Shown: piece by piece, positions 28,022 to 40,580 of the stretch
How positions within the stretch are numbered: the first letter of the stretch is position 1
Layout: every line of letters starts with the position of its first letter
Source of the DNA: Rhodocyclaceae bacterium
GTDB taxonomy: Bacteria > Pseudomonadota > Gammaproteobacteria > Burkholderiales > Rhodocyclaceae
Direction of reading: 5' to 3'
DNA length: 64,000 nt
Assembly (NCBI GenBank): GCA_026417115.1
Contig: JAOADW010000034.1
Span: forward strand, 1-64,000
Made by a program: the position numbers and the translations under genes
Notes under the pieces: generated by a model
What the model saw: the letters and a program-made list of their open reading frames with translations, nothing else
The model's database searches: none
What the model was told of the DNA's origin: nothing

Positions 28022-29299
28022 TTAGCCAGCACACGAGGGGCTGTCGCTTTTTCGCCACGGCGCCACCTTGATGAGCAACAGCATGCCGGGCACGGCCAAG
28101 GCGGCGCAAAGGAGGAAGAAGGCCGTCCACCCCATCGCCTCGACAAGCCAGCCGGTCGTCGCATTGATGAAGGTGCGCGGCGCCGCCGCCAGACTCGTAA
28201 AGAGCGCGAACTGCGTGGCCGTATAAGCCGGATGGGTCGCGCGCGCGATGAAGGCGACGAAAGCCGAGGTGCCCAAGCCCACGCCCAGGTATTCGAAGGC
28301 GATCACGCCCGCCAGACGCGCCCGCGCCGACCAATCCACCATTTCTTGCGGCCCCAGCCAGGCCAGCCAAGCAAAGCCGAAAATCGACACGAGTTGGACG
28401 AAACCAAAAACCCAGAGCGCCCGGTTGATCCCTAGACTCACCATCCAAAGGCCGCCGAGCAAGCCGCCGAAGATCGCGGGCCAGAGGGCCGCATGCTTGG
28501 CGATCAAGCCGATATCCGACTTCGCGTAGCCGAGATCGAGATAAAAAGGCGTGGCAAGCGCCGTGGCCATCGAATCGCCGAGTTTGTAAAGAAACAAGAA
28601 AGCCAAGATCATCAGCGCCTCTTTCCATCCTGCGCGCTGGACGAACTCGGCGAATGGCTCGACGACCGCGGCGCGCAGCGTCTTGGGCGCATCCCGGGCA
28701 AGCGCCGGCTCGGCGACGAAAAGCGCAAGCAGCATGCCGGGCAACATGAAGACCGCCGTCAGCGCAAACACGATCTCCCAGGGCCAATGATCCGCAAGGA
28801 TCAGCGACAAAGAGCCTGGCACCAAGCCGGCGATGCGATAGGCATTGATATGCACCGCATTGCCCAGGCCCAGCTCCGCCTCGGACAGCAACTCGCGTCG
28901 ATAAGCGTCGAGCGCGATGTCGGCAGTCGCCGAGACGAAAGCCAAGAGCGAAGCAAGCCACACGATCGCGCCCAAATGCGCCGTGGGCGAGAACCGCCCC
29001 AAAAGCGCAATCAAAACGAGCAGCGCAAGCTGTGTGATGAAAATCCATCCGCGCCGACGTCCTCGCGGCCAGATCGGCAACACATAACGATCCAGGAAAG
29101 GCGCCCAAAGAAACTTCCAGGTATAGGGAAACTGGATCAGTGCGAACAACCCGATCGTCGCCAGGCTCACCCCTTCGCTGCGCAACCACGCAGGGACGAG
29201 ATTGACGAGCAAAAAGAGCGGCATGCCGGAGGAAAAGCCCGTGACCACGCAAATCAGCATGCGGCGAGAAAACAACACGGAATACCAGGCAGACGGCAT
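28022..29299 (-). CDS. ampG: AmpG-like muropeptide permease (MFS)
   Basis: 425 residues, about 12 membrane helices. The N-terminal GFSSGMPLFLLVNLVPAWLRSEGVSLATIGLFALIQFPYTWKFLWAP and DIALDAYRRELLSEAELGLG are characteristic of AmpG. It imports anhydromuropeptides for cell-wall recycling. The gene is divergent from the radical SAM gene with a 124-bp spacer and is followed by a small acidic ORF. Confidence 0.9.
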   Translation of the reverse strand: MPSAWYSVLFSRRMLICVVTGFSSGMPLFLLVNLVPAWLRSEGVSLATIGLFALIQFPYTWKFLWAPFLDRYVLPIWPRGRRRGWIFITQLALLVLIALLGRFSPTAHLGAIVWLASLLAFVSATADIALDAYRRELLSEAELGLGNAVHINAYRIAGLVPGSLSLILADHWPWEIVFALTAVFMLPGMLLALFVAEPALARDAPKTLRAAVVEPFAEFVQRAGWKEALMILAFLFLYKLGDSMATALATPFYLDLGYAKSDIGLIAKHAALWPAIFGGLLGGLWMVSLGINRALWVFGFVQLVSIFGFAWLAWLGPQEMVDWSARARLAGVIAFEYLGVGLGTSAFVAFIARATHPAYTATQFALFTSLAAAPRTFINATTGWLVEAMGWTAFFLLCAALAVPGMLLLIKVAPWRKSDSPSCAG

Positions 29300-29423
29300 G
29301 AAGCGATGCTAACAGCTTCCCCTGGGCCTCGGCGATAATGGAGCAAGAAAGATCCCCTTCTTTTTGGGAATCCGCCTGCTTGCCGCTACCCTTCACGTAA
29401 AAAAACGCGATACGGAGCCGCCC

Positions 29424-30329
29424 ATGCGCCTGTCCGACGCTTTTCCCGTGCGTTACATCGAACCCGTTTGGCGCCCTCCCTCCGAGGCCGCGTCCCTGAT
29501 CCTGCCCGTCACCGACGGCTGCTCATGGAACCGTTGCACCTTCTGCGAAATGTATACTGCGCCGCAAAAGAAATTCCGCGCCCGCAACGAGGCCGAAACG
29601 CTCGCAACGATCCGTCGCTGCGGCGAAGTCTTCGGTGCCGAAGTGCGCCGCGTCTTCCTCGCCGACGGAGACGCTCTCGTCCTGCCTACGCGCAGGCTAC
29701 TCGCCATCTTACATGCAATCCGCATGTATCTGCCCGCCGTGCGGCGTGTCTCCTGCTATTGTTTGGCGCGCAACTTGCGCAAGAAAACGGTAGCCGAACT
29801 CACGGCGCTCGCCGAAGCGGGTCTCACCCTCGTCTATCTCGGCGCCGAATCGGGCGACGACGAAGTGCTCGAAAGCGTCTGCAAAGGCGAGACCTACGCC
29901 AGCACGCTCGAAGCCCTGCTCAAGCTCAAAGAGGCCGGCATCACGCGTTCGGTCATGATCCTCAATGGTCTCGGCGGTCGTCGCCTGTCGCAGCGGCACG
30001 CCGAAAACTCGGCGCGGCTCATCAACGCAGCCCAGCCCGAATACCTCGCCACCCTGGTCGTCAGTTTCCCTTACGGCGACGCCCGCCTTCGCGCGCATTT
30101 CCCGGGTTGGGAGCCTCCCTCCCTGCGCGAGCTGTTCCAGGAAATGGAAACCTTCCTCGCAGGATTGCAACTGACGCACACCGTCTTCCGCGCCGACCAC
30201 GCCTCCAACTGGCTCGTGCTCAAAGGCGTCCTCGACGCCGACAAAGAGCGCTTGCTTGCGCAGGTGCGCCAGGCGATAGCGAACCCGGAGGAAGCGGGCC
30301 TGCGCCCCGCATGGGCGCGTGGGCTATAA
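29424..30329 (+). CDS. Radical SAM protein of unassigned function
   Basis: 301 residues. The cluster site is DGCSWNRCTFCEMY, that is C-X4-C-X2-C, one residue wider than the usual CX3CX2C. VFLADGDALVLPTRRLLAIL and LTLVYLGAESGDDEVL are typical radical SAM TIM-barrel strands (the latter like the YgiQ/MiaB/HemN group). The ATG at 29424 is preceded by GGAG and begins MRLSDAFPVRYIEPVWRPP, where the homology seems to start. Substrate unknown. Its stop codon overlaps the -10 of the following tRNA promoter. Confidence 0.82.
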   Translation: MRLSDAFPVRYIEPVWRPPSEAASLILPVTDGCSWNRCTFCEMYTAPQKKFRARNEAETLATIRRCGEVFGAEVRRVFLADGDALVLPTRRLLAILHAIRMYLPAVRRVSCYCLARNLRKKTVAELTALAEAGLTLVYLGAESGDDEVLESVCKGETYASTLEALLKLKEAGITRSVMILNGLGGRRLSQRHAENSARLINAAQPEYLATLVVSFPYGDARLRAHFPGWEPPSLRELFQEMETFLAGLQLTHTVFRADHASNWLVLKGVLDADKERLLAQVRQAIANPEEAGLRPAWARGL

Positions 30330-30330
30330 T
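30325..30330 (+). promoter_or_regulatory. -10 element of the tRNA-Arg promoter
   Basis: A consensus TATAAT lies nine bases before the tRNA and contains the TAA stop of the radical SAM gene. No clear -35 was seen at the expected spacing. Confidence 0.55.
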
Positions 30331-30338
30331 GAACGCAC

Positions 30339-30415
30339 GCGCCCGTAGCTCAGTTGGATAGAGTACAGCCCTCCGAAGGCTGGGGTCGGACGTTCGAATC
30401 GTCTCGGGCGCGCCA
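30339..30415 (+). tRNA. tRNA-Arg (anticodon CCG)
   Basis: 77 bases fold as a cloverleaf: acceptor GCGCCCG / CGGGCGC, D arm GCTC...GAGT, anticodon stem CAGCC / GGCTG with loop CTCCGAA, T arm GGACG-TTCGAAT-CGTCT, and an encoded 3' GCCA. The anticodon CCG reads CGG codons. Confidence 0.97.
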
Positions 30416-30542
30416 AACGCATGAGCTAATAGCGACTCGGCTTCCACACCGAGAGAAGGCAGCGCCCTCGGGAACTTTCATACTCGTTATAATGACGAGA
30501 TTTGCCGCCCTAGAGGGCACATTCTTACGAGGGTCTGACGAA

Positions 30543-30965
30543 ATGAACAAGCTGATTCGGCCGGCAATCATCACGGGGCTGGCGCTTCTCCCTGTCGTCG
30601 TCATCGCCATGGGCAGACCGCCGAAAATGGACGAGGAAGCGGCGAACTTACGCATTCAACCGGTCGCGAAGGTCAAGCTTGCGCCGGCGACGAGCGCAGC
30701 TTCCGCCGGCAACCGGAGCGGCGAGGAGCTCTACAAGGCGGTATGCGCCGCTTGTCATGACGCGGGAGTTGCCGGTGCGCCTCGGACGGGAAACGCTGCG
30801 GACTGGAAACCACGCATTGCGACGGGACTCGACCATCTGATGGAAACCGCCCTCAAAGGCAAGGGCGGCATGCCGCCGAAAGGGGGTTCGGACGCCACCG
30901 ACGAAGAGCTGCGCCGCGCCGTGATTTTCCTCGCCAACAAGGCGGGCGCGAATTTCAAGGAGTAA
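30543..30965 (+). CDS. Small c-type cytochrome (cytochrome c5-like)
   Basis: 140 residues. N-terminal hydrophobic helix (AIITGLALLPVVVIAMG) that may be an uncleaved anchor or signal, then a linker rich in Ala/Pro and one haem site CAACH in ELYKAVCAACHDAGVAGAPRTGNAADW, with GGMPPKGG carrying the axial Met region, as in cytochrome c5. It probably carries electrons in the periplasm. Start at the ATG at 30543; a TATAAT at 30488 may be its -10. The track ORF begins inside the tRNA and was shortened. Confidence 0.88.
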   Translation: MNKLIRPAIITGLALLPVVVIAMGRPPKMDEEAANLRIQPVAKVKLAPATSAASAGNRSGEELYKAVCAACHDAGVAGAPRTGNAADWKPRIATGLDHLMETALKGKGGMPPKGGSDATDEELRRAVIFLANKAGANFKE

Positions 30966-31342
30966 AGCGCCTCCCCCTAGCGGGTAGGCGCGCCTCAAAT
31001 CCTCGACATCTGCAAGCGCCTTGACCTCGGCCCATGACGGTCGCGTCTGCATGTCTCGTTGCCGAGGCCTTCGCCTCGCTGCAAGAGCGTTATTCTGCAT
31101 AGCCGATCTCGCCCAAAAAGATCGAGGCGATGCGTGCGCATCAAGCAAACGCGCACCGCAACATCTTGCGGCGATAGCTTATTTCTGGGCAAGTAACAAG
31201 GCGCCATCCTGCTGCGCGTCTAGCGCCCAGAACTCGTAGGCTAAGCGTGCAGGCGCCGGCATCGCGCTGTGCCAAAAAACGCTGCAGGGATTTGCGCATC
31301 AAACCCTGCTTCCGCGCCCGACGGTCGGGTGAAGGGGGGTGA
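30966..31342. other. 377-bp region downstream of gyrB without a convincing gene
   Basis: No ORF here has both a ribosome site and recognisable protein character. On the minus strand a short frame from 31262 to 31179 ends with the protein-like string LAYEFWALDAQQDGALLLAQ, and an overlapping frame from 31299 starts MRKSLQRFLAQRDAGA; they could be remnants of one decayed gene joined by a frameshift. Several inverted repeats (for example GAGGCCTTCGCCTC) give local RNA structure. I tested it by eye for 6S, SRP and tmRNA signatures and found none. Confidence 0.4.
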
Positions 31343-33817
<2,475 letters not shown>

Positions 33818-33853
33818 TCATGAATATGCCAAGACGATTTCTACGGTCTTGCG

Positions 33854-34981
33854 TCAGATGCGCATGGGCATCACCACGTATTTGAACTGCCTCTCGTCTG
33901 GCATGACGATCAAGGCGCTGGAGTTGGCGTCTAAAAGACGCATCTCGATGCGCTCGGCGCTCACGTTCGCGAGCACGTCGAGCAAGTATTTGACGTTGAA
34001 TCCGATTTCCATCGCGTCTGCCGCGTATTCGACTTCGAGCTCTTCGAGGGCTTCTTCGTTTTCCGTGTTGGTCGCCGAGATCTTCAGGCTTCCCGGCGCA
34101 AGCATGAGCCTGACGCCGCGGAATTTTTCGCTCGTCAAAATCGCCGCACGCTGCAACGCATGCAGGAAGAGGTTCCGCTCCAGGACTACGACGCGGTTGT
34201 GTTGCTGAGGAATGACTCTTTCATAATCTGGGAATTTTCCATCGATGAGCTTGCTGATGAATTCGATGTTGGCGAAGGTGAATTTCGCCTGCGTGGGAGA
34301 AAGAGTGATCTCGAGCTCATCGTCTTCATCGGAAAGCTGGCGGAAAAGCTCGAGCACCGTTTTTCTCGGCAAGATGGCCTCGATGCGCTGGGCGTCTTGC
34401 TCAAAGCGCTCGATCTCATTATCGCCCAACGGCTCCGCTATGTAGGCAAGACGGTGTCCGTCGGTTGCGACGCATCTGAGCTCGTTGTCTTGCACCGCCA
34501 GAAGCATGCCATTGAGATAATAGCGAATGTCCTGGCTCGCCATCGCATATTGCACGCGTCCGATCAGATGCCGCAGGCGCGCCGCGGAAAGGCGCAAGCG
34601 CGCTAAGGTCTCTTGCGTTTCGGAAATCTTCGGGAAATCCTCGGCCGGCAAAGTCTGAAGGGCGAAACGGCTCTTGCCGGCCATCAACAACAAACGCTTG
34701 TCATCGAGCTTCAAGGTGATCTCTGCGCTCTCGGGCAGAGACTGTAGGATGTCTTGCAATTTGCGCGCGGCAACCGTCACTGCGGCTGTCTCGCCCATCG
34801 CCGCTTCTGTGCGCGCGCGGATCTGCATTTCGATGTCGGTGGCTAGCAGAGTCAGCACCGAGTCGTTTTTTTCGATCAGGACATTCGAAAGGATCGCCAG
34901 CGTGTGGCGTTTTTCGACGATGCCAGCGACGGCTTGCAGCGGTTCCAGGAACTGATCGCGAGGTCCTTTGAAGAGGAGCAT
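33854..34981 (-). CDS. dnaN: DNA polymerase III beta subunit (sliding clamp)
   Basis: 375 residues. GIVEKRHTLAILSNVLIEK at the N-terminus, VATDGHRLAYI in the middle and the C-terminal LIVMPDERQFKYVVMPMRI are clamp hallmarks. It tethers the replicase to DNA. I chose the ATG at 34981 (AAAGGAG nine bases upstream) over the TTG two codons earlier. 51 bases separate it from gyrB and 207 from dnaA. Confidence 0.97.
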   Translation of the reverse strand: MLLFKGPRDQFLEPLQAVAGIVEKRHTLAILSNVLIEKNDSVLTLLATDIEMQIRARTEAAMGETAAVTVAARKLQDILQSLPESAEITLKLDDKRLLLMAGKSRFALQTLPAEDFPKISETQETLARLRLSAARLRHLIGRVQYAMASQDIRYYLNGMLLAVQDNELRCVATDGHRLAYIAEPLGDNEIERFEQDAQRIEAILPRKTVLELFRQLSDEDDELEITLSPTQAKFTFANIEFISKLIDGKFPDYERVIPQQHNRVVVLERNLFLHALQRAAILTSEKFRGVRLMLAPGSLKISATNTENEEALEELEVEYAADAMEIGFNVKYLLDVLANVSAERIEMRLLDANSSALIVMPDERQFKYVVMPMRI

Positions 34982-35188
34982 GATCAAAAACTCCTTTTAA
35001 TGAGAAGCGGCGCGAAACGCTGTGGAAAACGAATGAAAGTCATTATGGATCAGACTGTTGTCCCTGAGGAAAGAAGGTGGATAACGGCTTGGAGAGCGAG
35101 TGGAAGACGGTGGAGCATTGTGCGTTGAGAAAACGCCGGCGCAAGTTATCCACAAAGTGTTCGGTCGTTTGTTCACGTTCGATTCACT
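34982..35188. other. dnaA-dnaN intergenic region with DnaA boxes, possible part of oriC
   Basis: Contains a perfect DnaA box TTATCCACA (35146-35154) and two 8/9 boxes on the other strand (35077-35085, TTATCCACC; 35021-35029, TTTTCCACA). No long AT-rich unwinding element is obvious. It may act in initiation or in control of dnaN. Confidence 0.5.
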
Positions 35189-36544
35189 TTAGCCTTTGAT
35201 GGTTTGCGTGAGCACGAGCAAGTCATGGTTGAGGCGGGCTTCCTTGTTGCGCAGTTCGTTGATTGTGCGGCAGGCGTGCAACACGGTCGTGTGGTCGCGG
35301 CCACCGAATGATTCGCCGATTTCGGGAAGGCTGTGGATCGTCAGTTCGCGCGCAAGCCACATGGCGACCTGACGCGGGCGCGCGATGGCGCGCGTGCGCT
35401 TGTGCGAATACATGTCGGAAACCTTGATCTTGTAGTAGTCGGCGACTGTTTTTTGGATCAACTCCAAGGTGATTTGGCGATTGTGCGCGCCGAGTATGTC
35501 CTTGAGCGCCTCTTTGGCGAGGTCGAGGGTGATCTCGCGGCCATGGAAACGTGCGTAGGCAAGCACCTTTTTCAGGGCGCCTTCGAGCTCGCGCACGTTG
35601 GAGCGAAGGTTCTTGGCGATCAGGAAGGCGACGTCATCGCCGAGCGCGATGCGCTCGAGCTCTGCTTTCTTTTTCAGGATGGCGACCCGCATTTCGAGCT
35701 CGGGCGGCTCGATCTGCACGGTAAGCCCCCAGTCGAAACGCGAGATCAGGCGCTCTTCGATGCCTTGGATGTCTTTCGGATAGGTGTCGCAGGTGATGAC
35801 GATCTGCTTCTTCGCTTCTACCAAGGCATTGAAAGCATAGAAGAACTCTTCCTGCGTACGCGCCTTGCCATTGAAAAACTGGATGTCGTCGATCAGGAGC
35901 AAATCGAGGGAGCGATAGGCGCGTTTGAAGCTATCGAAGGATTTCTGCTGATAGGCGCGCACGACGTCGGAGTAGTAGTCTTCGGCGTGAATATAGCGCA
36001 CGATCTTTTCCGGCGACAGGCGCAGGACTTCGTTGCCGAGGGCATGGATCAAGTGCGTTTTGCCTAAGCCCACGCCACCATAGATGAAGAGGGGGTTGTA
36101 GGAAACGCCCGGATTGGCGGCGACTTGCAAGGCGGCGGCGCGGGCCATTTCGTTGGAGCGGCCGGTGACGAGGGTATCGAAGGTGAAGTCGGGATTCAGA
36201 CGCGTGCGCTCGTAATCGGGGGCCGGAATCGGCGTCGAGCACGCATGGGTTTCGACCGTCGCGGCATCTTCCCTGCAGGCCGCTTCGTTTTCTTTGCTTT
36301 CGTGCGCATCCACGAGGAGCTCGACCGTCATGGGCGCAGAGTAGTATTGATGCGCCAAGGATTCGATGCGCGCAAGGTATTTGTCGCGCACCCAGCGCAA
36401 GATGAAGCCATTGGGCGCGATGATGCGCACGCGGTGCTGGATTTCGTCGGTCTCTACGCGTAAGACACGCATCCAGGCGTTGAATTGTTGGGCGGGGAGT
36501 TCGGCTTCGAAACGGGATAAGCAATCCGTCCAAAATGCGCTCAT
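35189..36544 (-). CDS. dnaA: Chromosomal replication initiator protein DnaA
   Basis: 451 residues. Domain I begins [28 protein letters not shown]+ domain with Walker [11 protein letters not shown] near residue 160, Walker [10 protein letters not shown], and sensor regions; domain IV has [14 protein letters not shown] and [15 protein letters not shown], which bind the DnaA box. It opens the origin. Flanked on both sides by DnaA boxes, including one 104 bases before its start, consistent with autoregulation. Confidence 0.98.
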   Translation of the reverse strand: MSAFWTDCLSRFEAELPAQQFNAWMRVLRVETDEIQHRVRIIAPNGFILRWVRDKYLARIESLAHQYYSAPMTVELLVDAHESKENEAACREDAATVETHACSTPIPAPDYERTRLNPDFTFDTLVTGRSNEMARAAALQVAANPGVSYNPLFIYGGVGLGKTHLIHALGNEVLRLSPEKIVRYIHAEDYYSDVVRAYQQKSFDSFKRAYRSLDLLLIDDIQFFNGKARTQEEFFYAFNALVEAKKQIVITCDTYPKDIQGIEERLISRFDWGLTVQIEPPELEMRVAILKKKAELERIALGDDVAFLIAKNLRSNVRELEGALKKVLAYARFHGREITLDLAKEALKDILGAHNRQITLELIQKTVADYYKIKVSDMYSHKRTRAIARPRQVAMWLARELTIHSLPEIGESFGGRDHTTVLHACRTINELRNKEARLNHDLLVLTQTIKG

Positions 36545-36735
36545 GGTCGGCGGCGATCACCAAAAAAGAAAAGGAAGCCGAAAACGACGGCTCGGCAGTG
36601 CAGCGAGTGGGGGAGAACTTTGCCATTCTAGTCGAAATCGGGAAAAGTTATCCACAGCGGCAAGGCCTTTTGCAAGCTTGACAAGGAAGCAGCAACAGGC
36701 TGTAATTACATGCTTTTTTTCGAAAGGAAACAGAC
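36545..36735. other. dnaA-rpmH divergent region, candidate oriC
   Basis: Holds a perfect DnaA box TTATCCACA (36648-36656) and an AT-richer stretch (TGTAATTACATGCTTTTTTTCG) that also carries the rpmH promoter. Replication and gene orientation diverge here: dnaA, dnaN and gyrB run left, rpmH onward runs right. Confidence 0.5.
36678..36706 (+). promoter_or_regulatory. Sigma-70 promoter of the rpmH operon
   Basis: TTGACA, 17-base spacer, TGTAAT. The predicted start lies about 20 bases before the rpmH ATG. Confidence 0.78.
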
Positions 36736-36870
36736 ATGAAACGCACGTATCAGCCTTCCAAGGTTCGCCGCCAGCGCACGCATGGCTTTCTCGTGCGCAT
36801 GCGCACTCGCTCTGGACGCGCCGTGATTCGCGCGCGTCGCGCGAAGGGGCGGCATCGTTTGGCCGTTTGA
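36736..36870 (+). CDS. rpmH: 50S ribosomal protein L34
   Basis: 44 residues, [20 protein letters not shown] then [24 protein letters not shown], an exact L34 pattern and length. Too short for the ORF track. GAAAGGAAA is the ribosome site. It heads the rpmH-rnpA-yidD-yidC-mnmE cluster behind a strong promoter. Confidence 0.98.
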   Translation: MKRTYQPSKVRRQRTHGFLVRMRTRSGRAVIRARRAKGRHRLAV

Positions 36871-36995
36871 GTCTCTGGCTGGGCCTCGGGCTTTGCAGCG
36901 GTGGCCCATTGCCGAAGGGTGCGCGCCGGCCGCAGACCCTGCAGGAAAAGGGGCTTAGGCGTAATACCGAAGGCTCAGACGGGTCTTGCGCGAAA

Positions 36996-37379
36996 ATGCA
37001 TGCGCGCTTGGGTTTGGGAAAGGACCATCGGTTACGCAAGAGCGCGGATTTCGATCGGGTATTTGCGGGCAAGCGCACTCATCGCGCAGAGCATTTTTGC
37101 CTGCATGTGCGGGACAATGATCAAGGACATGCGCGCTTGGGCTTGGTCATTCCCCGTCGTTATGCGAAAAGCGCCGTCTTGCGCAACGCCATCAAACGGC
37201 AGGCGCGCGAGGCCTTTCGCTTGCATCAGCATGCCTTAGGCGCCCATGACCTGGTGCTGCGCCTCGTCAAGGCTTGGCCCGAGGAGCTGGCCAAACCGCG
37301 TAGCCACGCGGCGCGGTCGGCCTGGCGTGGGGAGATCGAGGGCTTGCTGCAGAAGATTGCCGTCGCAGAAGAACGATGA
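36996..37379 (+). CDS. rnpA: Ribonuclease P protein component
   Basis: 127 residues from the ATG at 36996. [20 protein letters not shown] is the usual N-terminus and [13 protein letters not shown] is the RNR motif that contacts RNase P RNA. It helps 5' maturation of tRNA. The longer track ORF begins in antisense sequence of dnaA. It overlaps yidD by four bases. Confidence 0.93.
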   Translation: MHARLGLGKDHRLRKSADFDRVFAGKRTHRAEHFCLHVRDNDQGHARLGLVIPRRYAKSAVLRNAIKRQAREAFRLHQHALGAHDLVLRLVKAWPEELAKPRSHAARSAWRGEIEGLLQKIAVAEER

Positions 37380-37603
37380 GGCTTTCGAAGCTTCTGGCCA
37401 AGCCACTGATCGGGCTCGTGCGGCTATATCAATGGTTGGTTTCCCCTCTTCTGCCGCCGTCTTGCCGTTTTTCGCCCAGCTGCTCTGAATATGCGGCGGA
37501 AGCCTTGTCTCGCCATGGCCTCTTCAAGGGGCTCTGGTTGAGCCTGCGCAGGCTTTTGCGCTGCCATCCCTGGCATCCGGGAGGATACGATCCCGTGCCG
37601 TAG
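37376..37603 (+). CDS. yidD: Membrane protein insertion efficiency factor YidD
   Basis: 75 residues. LIRLYQW-like start ([27 protein letters not shown]) with the conserved cysteines and C-terminal [15 protein letters not shown]. It assists YidC in membrane insertion. Starts inside the rnpA stop (ATGA). Confidence 0.96.
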   Translation: MRLSKLLAKPLIGLVRLYQWLVSPLLPPSCRFSPSCSEYAAEALSRHGLFKGLWLSLRRLLRCHPWHPGGYDPVP

Positions 37604-37636
37604 AATGCCGTTTTCGACTCATCCTTGCGGAGCATC

Positions 37637-39232
37637 ATGGATAACCAACGCCTGATTCTGCTGCTGGTTTTTTTCTTCTCTTTGATGATGCTGTGGAGCA
37701 ACTGGCAGCAATGGCAGCAGCCCGCCCAGAAGGCGGCTTCTGCCCCGCCAGGCGCCTTGCCGCTGCCCTCGCCCACCGCTTTGCCTGCGGGAAGCCCTGA
37801 AGCGCCCACGCCGTCTTCTCCCTCGGAAACCGCCAAAACGCTTAGAGTGCGCACCGATCTCGTCGTCGCGGACATCGCCGAGGTCGGTGGCGATCTCGTG
37901 CGCCTGGAATTGTTGCGCCATAAGGCCACGGGCAAAAAAGACGAGAATTTTCTGCTCTTCGAACCCAAGCATGCCTATCGCGCGCAATCTGGTTTGATTG
38001 GTTCCGGTTTGCCGAACCATAAGACGCGCTGGCAATTGCCGCAAGAGGGGGAGCTGAGCCTCAAAGAAGGCGAAAATACGCTGCGCGTGGCGCTCTTCGC
38101 CCCGCTCGAAGGAGGAGGCAAGGTCGTCAAGACCTATGTCTTCCGACGCGGAAGCTATCTGGTCGATGTCGAGCATCGCTTCGAAGGAGCCTTTGCGCCG
38201 GCACCCGTGTATGCCTATTACCAGTTTGTGCGCGACGATCAGCCGCCCGAAGGCGTCGAAGGATTCGGCATCGCCACTTTCACTGGCGCGGCGATCTATA
38301 CCGAACAGGAAAAGTTCAAGAAAGTCGAATTCAAGGACTTCGGCGACGTCAAGAAACATCCCGCGCGGGCGGACAATGGCTGGCTCGCGATGGTTCAGCA
38401 CTATTTCTTCGCCGCTTGGTTGCCACAGGGTGAGCGCGAATATTTCACGCGCAAGCTCGACGGCAAGCTCTATGCCGCCGGCGTGATCGTGCCCATCGTA
38501 GGCGACGCCGTCACCGTGCCGCTCTACGCCGGGCCGCAAGAGCAATCCACGCTCGACTCGATTGCGCCAGGACTTTCGTTGGTGGTCGATTATGGTTGGC
38601 TGACCTTCATCGCCGCGCCGCTTTTCTGGGTGCTCGAATGGCTCTACCAGTTGGTGGGCAATTGGGGATGGGCGATCATTTTGCTCACCGTCTTGATCAA
38701 AGCAGCTTTCTATCCGCTCTCGGCGGCTTCCTATAAATCGATGGCCAAGATGCGCGTGCTCACGCCCAAGCTCATGCAAATCAAGGAAACCTATGCCGAT
38801 GACCGCATGCGCATGAACCAGGAAATGATGGAGCTTTACAAGCGCGAGAAGGTCAACCCCTTGGGCGGCTGCTTGCCGATCCTCGTGCAGATTCCCGTCT
38901 TCATCGCGCTTTACTGGGTGTTGCTCGGCACCGTCGAGATGCGCGGCGCGCCTTGGCTAGGTTGGATCGAGGATCTTTCCGCGAAGGACCCCTATTTCAT
39001 TCTGCCGATCTTGATGGGCGCCACCATGTTCGTGCAGACCAAGCTCAACCCAACGCCGCCGGATCCGATCCAGGCCAAGGTGATGCTGTGGATGCCGATC
39101 ATCTTTACCGTCATGTTCTTGTGGTTCCCTTCCGGCCTCGTGCTCTACTGGACGGTCAACAACCTCCTTTCGATCGCCCAGCAGTGGCAGGTCAATCGCA
39201 TGATCGAGCGTGCCGGACTCAAGACCTATTGA
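37637..39232 (+). CDS. yidC: Membrane protein insertase YidC
   Basis: 531 residues. N-terminal signal-anchor ([18 protein letters not shown]), a large periplasmic domain to about residue 330, then the conserved five-helix core ([68 protein letters not shown]). It inserts and folds inner-membrane proteins. The ATG at 37637 is preceded by GGAGCATC. Its 3' end overlaps mnmE by 23 bases. Confidence 0.97.
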   Translation: MDNQRLILLLVFFFSLMMLWSNWQQWQQPAQKAASAPPGALPLPSPTALPAGSPEAPTPSSPSETAKTLRVRTDLVVADIAEVGGDLVRLELLRHKATGKKDENFLLFEPKHAYRAQSGLIGSGLPNHKTRWQLPQEGELSLKEGENTLRVALFAPLEGGGKVVKTYVFRRGSYLVDVEHRFEGAFAPAPVYAYYQFVRDDQPPEGVEGFGIATFTGAAIYTEQEKFKKVEFKDFGDVKKHPARADNGWLAMVQHYFFAAWLPQGEREYFTRKLDGKLYAAGVIVPIVGDAVTVPLYAGPQEQSTLDSIAPGLSLVVDYGWLTFIAAPLFWVLEWLYQLVGNWGWAIILLTVLIKAAFYPLSAASYKSMAKMRVLTPKLMQIKETYADDRMRMNQEMMELYKREKVNPLGGCLPILVQIPVFIALYWVLLGTVEMRGAPWLGWIEDLSAKDPYFILPILMGATMFVQTKLNPTPPDPIQAKVMLWMPIIFTVMFLWFPSGLVLYWTVNNLLSIAQQWQVNRMIERAGLKTY

Positions 39233-40577
39233 CGCCATCGCCGCCGTGGCCACCCCGCCGGGCAAAGGGGGGGTGGGCATCGTGCGCGTTTCCGGCCGCC
39301 ATCTGCTCGGCCTCGCCAGCCGTTTGACGGGCAAACCCGAAAGCGCCTTTCCGCCGCGCAAGGCCATATTGGCCAACTTTTGCGCCGAAGACGGGAGTGT
39401 CTTCGATCAGGGGCTCGTGCTTTATTTCCCCGCGCCGCACTCTTTTACCGGCGAAGAGGTGCTGGAGCTTTCCGGACACGGCGGGCCGGTGGTCATGCAG
39501 ATGTTGCTTGCGCGCTGTTGCGCGCTTGGCTGCCGGCTTGCAAAACCCGGCGAATTCAGCTACCGCGCCTTTTTGAACGGAAAGATCGATCTCGCCCAGG
39601 CCGAGGCCGTCGCCGATTTGATCGACGCCGCTTCGCAGCAGGCGGCGCGTTCGGCGATGCGCTCGCTTTCTGGCGAGTTTTCACGCGCCGTGCATGAAAT
39701 CGTCGAACGCCTGATCGCCTTGCGCGCGCTGATCGAGGCAAGCCTCGATTTCCCGGACGAGGAAATCGAAGCCGAAGAGCTGTTGGCCGCCATCGATGCG
39801 CGGGCGCAGCTTGCGGAAATCGGCGCCGCGATCGAGCGGCTCATCCGGCGCGCACGTCAAGGCGCGGTCCTACGCACCGGACTGCACGTCGTCCTCGCGG
39901 GCCTTCCCAATGTCGGCAAGTCCTCACTGCTCAATCGGCTGGCGGGCGAGGAACGCGCAATCGTCACCGAGATCGCCGGCACCACGCGAGACGCCTTGCG
40001 CGAGACGATCACGGTCGAGGGCATTCCCCTGCACATCATCGACACCGCGGGCTTGCGCGAGACCGACGACGCCGTCGAGAAAATCGGCATCGAACGCACC
40101 TGGCGCGAGATTGAGCGCGCCGACGTGGTGTTGCAAATCGTCGATGCGCGCACTGGCGTCACCCCAGCCGACCATGCGATCGCCGTGCGGTTGCCCACCT
40201 CGGTCGAACGCATCGTCGTCGAAAACAAATGCGATCTCGCCGGCATCGCGCCCGCGCGCCGCGAGCGCGATGGCCGCGTCCATCTCGTGCTTTCGGCCAA
40301 GACGGGCGCGGGGGTGGAGCTTTTGCAAGCGGAGCTTTTGCGCGTGGCTGGCTTTACGAGCCATGGGGAAGATGCGATTCTTGCGCGCGAGCGGCATCTC
40401 GCAGCGCTTGCACGTGCGGCCGTATGCCTTGCGCGCGCCGCCGATGAGCTTGCGCGCCTCGAACTTGCGGCGGAAGAACTGCGCTTAGCCCAGGAAGCGT
40501 TGTCGGAAATCACCGGCGAATACACGTCCGATGACTTGCTGGGCGAGATCTTCGGACGCTTCTGCATCGGCAAGTGA
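39210..40577 (+). CDS. mnmE: tRNA uridine-5-carboxymethylaminomethyl(34) GTPase MnmE
   Basis: 455 residues starting at a GTG. N-terminal folate-binding domain ([22 protein letters not shown]), helical domain, and an inserted G domain with [25 protein letters not shown] and NKCD; the C-terminus FGRFCIGK carries the catalytic cysteine. With MnmG (47.3 kb) it modifies U34 of tRNA. GTG start overlaps the yidC end in another frame. Confidence 0.97.
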   Translation: MPDSRPIDAIAAVATPPGKGGVGIVRVSGRHLLGLASRLTGKPESAFPPRKAILANFCAEDGSVFDQGLVLYFPAPHSFTGEEVLELSGHGGPVVMQMLLARCCALGCRLAKPGEFSYRAFLNGKIDLAQAEAVADLIDAASQQAARSAMRSLSGEFSRAVHEIVERLIALRALIEASLDFPDEEIEAEELLAAIDARAQLAEIGAAIERLIRRARQGAVLRTGLHVVLAGLPNVGKSSLLNRLAGEERAIVTEIAGTTRDALRETITVEGIPLHIIDTAGLRETDDAVEKIGIERTWREIERADVVLQIVDARTGVTPADHAIAVRLPTSVERIVVENKCDLAGIAPARRERDGRVHLVLSAKTGAGVELLQAELLRVAGFTSHGEDAILARERHLAALARAAVCLARAADELARLELAAEELRLAQEALSEITGEYTSDDLLGEIFGRFCIGK

Positions 40578-40580
40578 GTC

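Noticed and set aside
30990-31180. Possible 6S RNA on either strand (GATGT and GCAAGCGC-like strings)
   Set aside because: The two ends do not pair as a closing stem and the central bubble pattern is missing; no SRP or tmRNA signature either.
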